This document shows, in pieces, positions 14,463 to 17,202 of a stretch of DNA of 17,202 nucleotides. Location: positions 1 to 17,202 of the forward strand of contig JAUXRT010000375.1 of NCBI GenBank assembly GCA_030681635.1, read 5' to 3'. Position 1 is the stretch's first letter. Every line of letters begins with the position of its first letter. The position numbers and the translations under genes are program-made. Under the pieces are notes generated by a model. It did no database searches and was not told the DNA's origin. It saw nothing but the letters and a program-made list of their open reading frames with translations. The stretch comes from Reyranella sp. (GTDB taxonomy: Bacteria; Pseudomonadota; Alphaproteobacteria; Reyranellales; Reyranellaceae).

Positions 14463-14840
14463 ATGAAAACCGTTCAATCGATGCTGGCTGAAGCCGATGC
14501 CGCCGTGCCGCGCATCAGCCCCGACGAGGCCAAGGGCCTGGTCGGCCGGGCCGATGTGCTGTTCCTCGACGTGCGCGAGCCGGCCGAGGTCACGACCTCG
14601 GGCAAGGTGCCTGGCGCTGTCGCCGTTCCGCGTGGCCTCGTCGAGTTCCGTGCCGATTCCGCCTCGCCCATGCATGACAAGGCCTTCGACAAGTCCAAGA
14701 CGGTCGTGGCCTATTGCGCCTCCGGCGGCCGCTCGGCCCTGGTCGGCAAGACGTTGAAGGACATGGGCTACACCAACGTGCGCAACCTCGGCGGCTTCAA
14801 GGGCTGGGTCGATGCCGGCGGCGAGGTCGAGAAGGTCTGA
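14463..14840 (+). CDS. Single-domain rhodanese-like protein
   Basis: A 125-residue cytoplasmic rhodanese domain, likely a sulfurtransferase that carries a persulfide on C85. The active-site loop is CASGGR (85-90), a six-residue loop typical of sulfurtransferases rather than Cdc25-type phosphatases. LFLDVREPAEV (33-43) supplies the conserved Asp and Arg, and NLGGFKGWVDAGG is the usual C-terminal mark. An excellent ribosome-binding site, AGGAGGAA (14450-14457), lies 5 bases before the ATG. It overlaps the next gene by one base (TGATG) and follows the SDR gene by 22 bases. The acceptor is unknown; cyanide, thiosulfate or thiol donors are all possible for the family. Confidence 0.92.
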   Translation: MKTVQSMLAEADAAVPRISPDEAKGLVGRADVLFLDVREPAEVTTSGKVPGAVAVPRGLVEFRADSASPMHDKAFDKSKTVVAYCASGGRSALVGKTLKDMGYTNVRNLGGFKGWVDAGGEVEKV

Positions 14841-15658
14841 TGTACAAGTCGCTACTCGCGATCTCGGAGGGTGGGCCGGAAGCAGCGATTTCCTTCCGGC
14901 TCGCCCACAGGATCGCATCGATGTTCGGCGGCACCGTCGATGCGGTTCATTACTCGGAGACCCATCCCGGCGATGCCGATATCGCAGGCCAAGCCATGCC
15001 GTTCATGAAGCGCGTGGCCGACGATCGCCTCAATTCGCGCGCGCGCGAGTCCGAGCGTGCCTACAAGGAACTGCTGGCGCCGCTGGCGGGCGCAACCTTT
15101 ACCGGCGGCCATGCCGTCACGCGCGACCAGCTCGTCCGCATGGGGCGCTTCGCCGATCTCGTGCTGGTCGGCAGGCCGAGCCTCGATGCCGAGAACATTG
15201 CGCCGGAGACGGTGAAGGCCGCGATCTATGACAGTGCGGGGCCGGTCGTCGTCGCGCCGCCCAACATGGGCGAGGGCAGGATCTCCTCCGTCGTGGTCGC
15301 CTGGAACGGCAGCGCGCAGGCGGCGCGGGCGGCAGGCTTTGCCCTGCCGTTCCTCGCCCAGGCGGCCAAGGTCACGGTCCTGGTTGCCGATGCATCGCCC
15401 GACGAACTCGGCATGCCTTTCCTGCTGCGCACGCTCAGTCGCCACGGCGTCAATGCCAGCGTGGAGACGATGGATCATGGCGACATCACCGGCCGGGCCC
15501 GCGGTCGCGCCCTGCTGGAGTACACCAGGGACAAGGGCGCCGATCTCCTGGTGATGGGCGCTTACGGCCACGGCGGTCTGACGAATTTCCTCGGATTGGG
15601 CGGCGCCACCGCGAAGGTGATCGCTTCCTGTCCTGTCCCTCTTCTGCTGGCGCACTGA
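14840..15658 (+). CDS. Universal stress protein with tandem Usp domains
   Basis: A 272-residue protein made of two UspA-like domains, the arrangement of UspE-type proteins. Residues 1-140 are a degenerate domain lacking a clear ATP loop (MYKSLLAISEGGPEA to GPVVVAPP). Residues 147-272 form a complete domain: ISSVVVAWNGSAQAARAAGF, then ADLLVMGAYGHGGLTNFL and GLGGATAKVI, ending PVPLLLAH. The ATP-binding glycines are present (G240, G243, G254, G255), with the second gap one residue longer than the canonical G-x2-G-x9-G. The start at 14840 shares a base with the rhodanese stop. Such proteins bind nucleotides and act in stress tolerance; the ligand and trigger are unknown here. The coupling to rhodanese suggests a shared stress or sulfur role, which is inference. 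Confidence 0.9.
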   Translation: MYKSLLAISEGGPEAAISFRLAHRIASMFGGTVDAVHYSETHPGDADIAGQAMPFMKRVADDRLNSRARESERAYKELLAPLAGATFTGGHAVTRDQLVRMGRFADLVLVGRPSLDAENIAPETVKAAIYDSAGPVVVAPPNMGEGRISSVVVAWNGSAQAARAAGFALPFLAQAAKVTVLVADASPDELGMPFLLRTLSRHGVNASVETMDHGDITGRARGRALLEYTRDKGADLLVMGAYGHGGLTNFLGLGGATAKVIASCPVPLLLAH

Positions 15659-15660
15659 AG

Positions 15661-16647
15661 GTGAAACTCGGCCTCTACATGGCGACCCAATGGCGCCAGG
15701 GCGCCGATCTCGGGCCGGAGCTAAAAAACCTGATCGAGCAGGTGCGTACGGCCAAGGCGAGCGGGCTCGCCTCGCTCATGGTTGGCCAGCATTTCGTCTC
15801 GAGCCCGCTGCAGATGTTCCAGGCCATGCCGCTGCTGGCGCGGCTTGCGTCGGAGGCCGAGGGCATGCGGCTGGGGCCGGGGCTTCTGCTCCTGCCGCTG
15901 CTCAATCCCGTGGTCGTTGCCGAGGAGACCGCGACGCTCGACTGGCTGACGGGCGGCAATGCCATCATCGGTCTCGGCCTCGGCTACCGCCAGGAGGAGT
16001 TCGATTCCATCGGTATTCCCTTCAAGGAACGCGTGCCGCGCTTCATAGAAGGCGTCGAGGTGATCAGGAAGCTGTGGCGCGACGAGGTCGTCGAGCACCG
16101 CGGCCGCTTCCATACGCTCAGCAAGGTGCAGGCGAGCGTCAGGCCCCAGCAGCCTGGCGGGCCGCCGATCTGGATGGCGGGCGACATCGAGGCCGCGGTC
16201 AAGCGCGCGGCCAGACTCGCCGACGCCTGGATGCCGTCGCCGATGGTGACCGAGGAGAATGTCGGCCGCCTGGGCGCGCTGTTCCGTGAGACGCGCACGG
16301 CGGCGGGACTCACGCCGGCCACCGAGTTCCCCATCATCCGCGAATGCCATGTCGGCTCAATGGAAGAAGTGCGCGAACCGCTGGGCTTCAAGTACGAGGC
16401 CTATGCCGCCTGGAGTGGCGAGTCGGGCTTCGTGCCCAAGGACGGCATCCGCGCCGATTTCGACAAGTTTGCCCAGAACCGTTTCATCATCGGCTCTGAG
16501 AGCCAGGTGGTCGACCAGATCGGCCGTTACGGCGAGCGCACCGGCACCGACCATATCCTGCTTCGCGTGCAGTGGCCGGGCCTCGACCAGAAGACGGCGG
16601 TTCGCACCTTGGAACGGCTGGGCAGGGTGGTCGAAAAATTGTGCTAG
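15661..16647 (+). CDS. LLM class (luciferase-like) flavin-dependent oxidoreductase
   Basis: A 328-residue TIM-barrel flavoprotein of the bacterial luciferase-like family, using reduced FMN or F420. Family features are KLGLYMATQW on the first strand, LASLMVGQHF, RLGPGLLLLPLLNPVVVAEE, and IIGLGLGYRQEEFDSIGIPF followed by ERVPRFIEGVEVIRKLW. PPIWMAGDIEAAVKRAARLADAW lies later in the barrel, and GSESQVVDQIGRY is near the end. The substrate is not readable. The start is the GTG at 15661, 2 bases after the previous stop. The in-frame ATG at 15679 would delete the first barrel strand. It probably belongs to the rhodanese-stress protein operon. No cognate flavin reductase is in the window. Confidence 0.9.
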   Translation: MKLGLYMATQWRQGADLGPELKNLIEQVRTAKASGLASLMVGQHFVSSPLQMFQAMPLLARLASEAEGMRLGPGLLLLPLLNPVVVAEETATLDWLTGGNAIIGLGLGYRQEEFDSIGIPFKERVPRFIEGVEVIRKLWRDEVVEHRGRFHTLSKVQASVRPQQPGGPPIWMAGDIEAAVKRAARLADAWMPSPMVTEENVGRLGALFRETRTAAGLTPATEFPIIRECHVGSMEEVREPLGFKYEAYAAWSGESGFVPKDGIRADFDKFAQNRFIIGSESQVVDQIGRYGERTGTDHILLRVQWPGLDQKTAVRTLERLGRVVEKLC

Positions 16648-16678
16648 GCTCGTGGCAGCCCTCCAAGAGGAGATTGCC

Positions 16679-17202
16679 ATGACCGCCACCATGACCCTGT
16701 CTCAGCGTGCCGACGCTCTCGAAGAGAAGATGGCGCGCGAGCTCGACTACATCGTCGTGAAGTCGCGCCTTCACACTTGGGCCGAGGGCGACATGAGCTC
16801 GCCGGGCAGTGTCGTGCCGCAGCTAAAAGCCAATCCCAACGCGCGCGTGCTGATGGGCGACGATCCGCGCCTGCCGGCGATGCCGGAGAAGCCGACGCTG
16901 ATCGCTTTCTTCAAGTATCGCTTCGGCCCCTCGGCGCACCTGCTGCAGAGCGCGCGGCACGCGGTCAAGAACGGGCTGCCCGAGAAGATGGTGCTGGCCT
17001 GCCTGCTGCACGATATTGCCGGCGTCGGTTTCATCCGCGGCGACCTCGGCTACTCGGGCGCCCAGCTCGTCGAGCCCTTCGTCGACGAGGAAGTGACCTG
17101 GGCGATCCGCGCCCACCAGGTGCTGCGCTTCTATCCCGACGAAGCGCTGGGCTACGAATACCCGCAGGCCTACGTCGCCCTGTTCGGCGCCGACTATCGT
17201 CC
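16679..17202 (+). CDS. HD-domain protein (3' truncated by window edge)
   Basis: The first 174 residues are visible and the frame runs off the window. H87 (FGPSAHLLQSAR) and the H111-D112 pair (CLLHDIAG), 24 residues apart, match an HD-fold metal site. H146 (AIRAHQVLRFYP) is a later ligand candidate. The spacing resembles the PhnZ/MIOX-like HD oxygenases as well as phosphohydrolases, so the reaction is uncertain. Before the domain is a 70-residue extension starting MTATMTLSQRADALEEKM, with YIVVKSRLHTWAEGDMSS. Where many HD proteins have H-x-x-G-A, this one reads LGYSGAQL, so the usual third histidine may be missing or shifted. The ribosome-binding site AAGAGGAGA is 5 bases before the ATG. Confidence 0.75.
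   Translation, partial: MTATMTLSQRADALEEKMARELDYIVVKSRLHTWAEGDMSSPGSVVPQLKANPNARVLMGDDPRLPAMPEKPTLIAFFKYRFGPSAHLLQSARHAVKNGLPEKMVLACLLHDIAGVGFIRGDLGYSGAQLVEPFVDEEVTWAIRAHQVLRFYPDEALGYEYPQAYVALFGADYR

Noticed and set aside
14463..14840. Rhodanese as a Cdc25-like or arsenate-reductase-type phosphatase
   Set aside because: The active-site loop has six residues from Cys to Arg (CASGGR), as in sulfurtransferases; phosphatases of this fold have seven.

Overview
The window is chromosomal DNA of a high-G+C, gene-dense alphaproteobacterium. The evidence is the strong G/C preference at third codon positions, the long antisense shadow frames, and the nitrate-assimilation gene set. A Bradyrhizobium-like or Reyranella-like host would fit, but the genus is a guess. 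I see no insertion sequence, phage gene, CRISPR array, tRNA or rRNA. No stretch longer than about 200 bases lacks a gene.

Region 1 (1-7682, all + strand) is an assimilatory nitrate operon. It holds the 3' end of an NrtD-type nitrate ABC-transporter ATPase, a NirA-type siroheme nitrite reductase, an unusual flavoprotein reductase, the molybdenum nitrate reductase NasA, and the siroheme synthase CysG. Nitrate is imported, reduced to nitrite by NasA, then to ammonium by NirA, and CysG makes NirA's siroheme. The flavoprotein has the FAD/NAD(P)H half of a sulfite reductase alpha subunit, but an RnfB-like Fe-S motif stands where the flavodoxin domain should be. It is the likely electron source for NirA and possibly for NasA. 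The genes abut or overlap, and one junction contains a five-codon ORF linking one stop to the next start.

Region 2 (7683-11486) holds housekeeping and accessory genes: a secreted DUF882/M15 peptidase-like protein, a macrodomain ADP-ribose hydrolase, a DUF924 protein on the - strand, a divergent formylglycine-type sulfatase, and a small - strand orphan.

Region 3 (11487-13644) holds a small exported Gly/Ala-rich orphan, a mandelate racemase/muconate lactonizing enzyme family member on the - strand, and a two-helix membrane orphan. Two short intergenic regions here carry inverted repeats that may be regulatory.

Region 4 (13646-17202, all + strand) holds a short-chain dehydrogenase, a single-domain rhodanese, a tandem-domain universal stress protein, a luciferase-like flavin monooxygenase, and the 5' part of an HD-domain protein cut by the window edge. 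Rhodanese, stress protein and luciferase-like gene are packed like an operon.

Most of the window is recognisable metabolism. The points I consider least ordinary are the flavodoxin-less reductase paired with NirA, the stop/start relay between those two genes, the second Lys of the KxK motif replaced by Asn in the enolase-superfamily protein, and a clustering of rare NTA codons directly before AAA or GAA.
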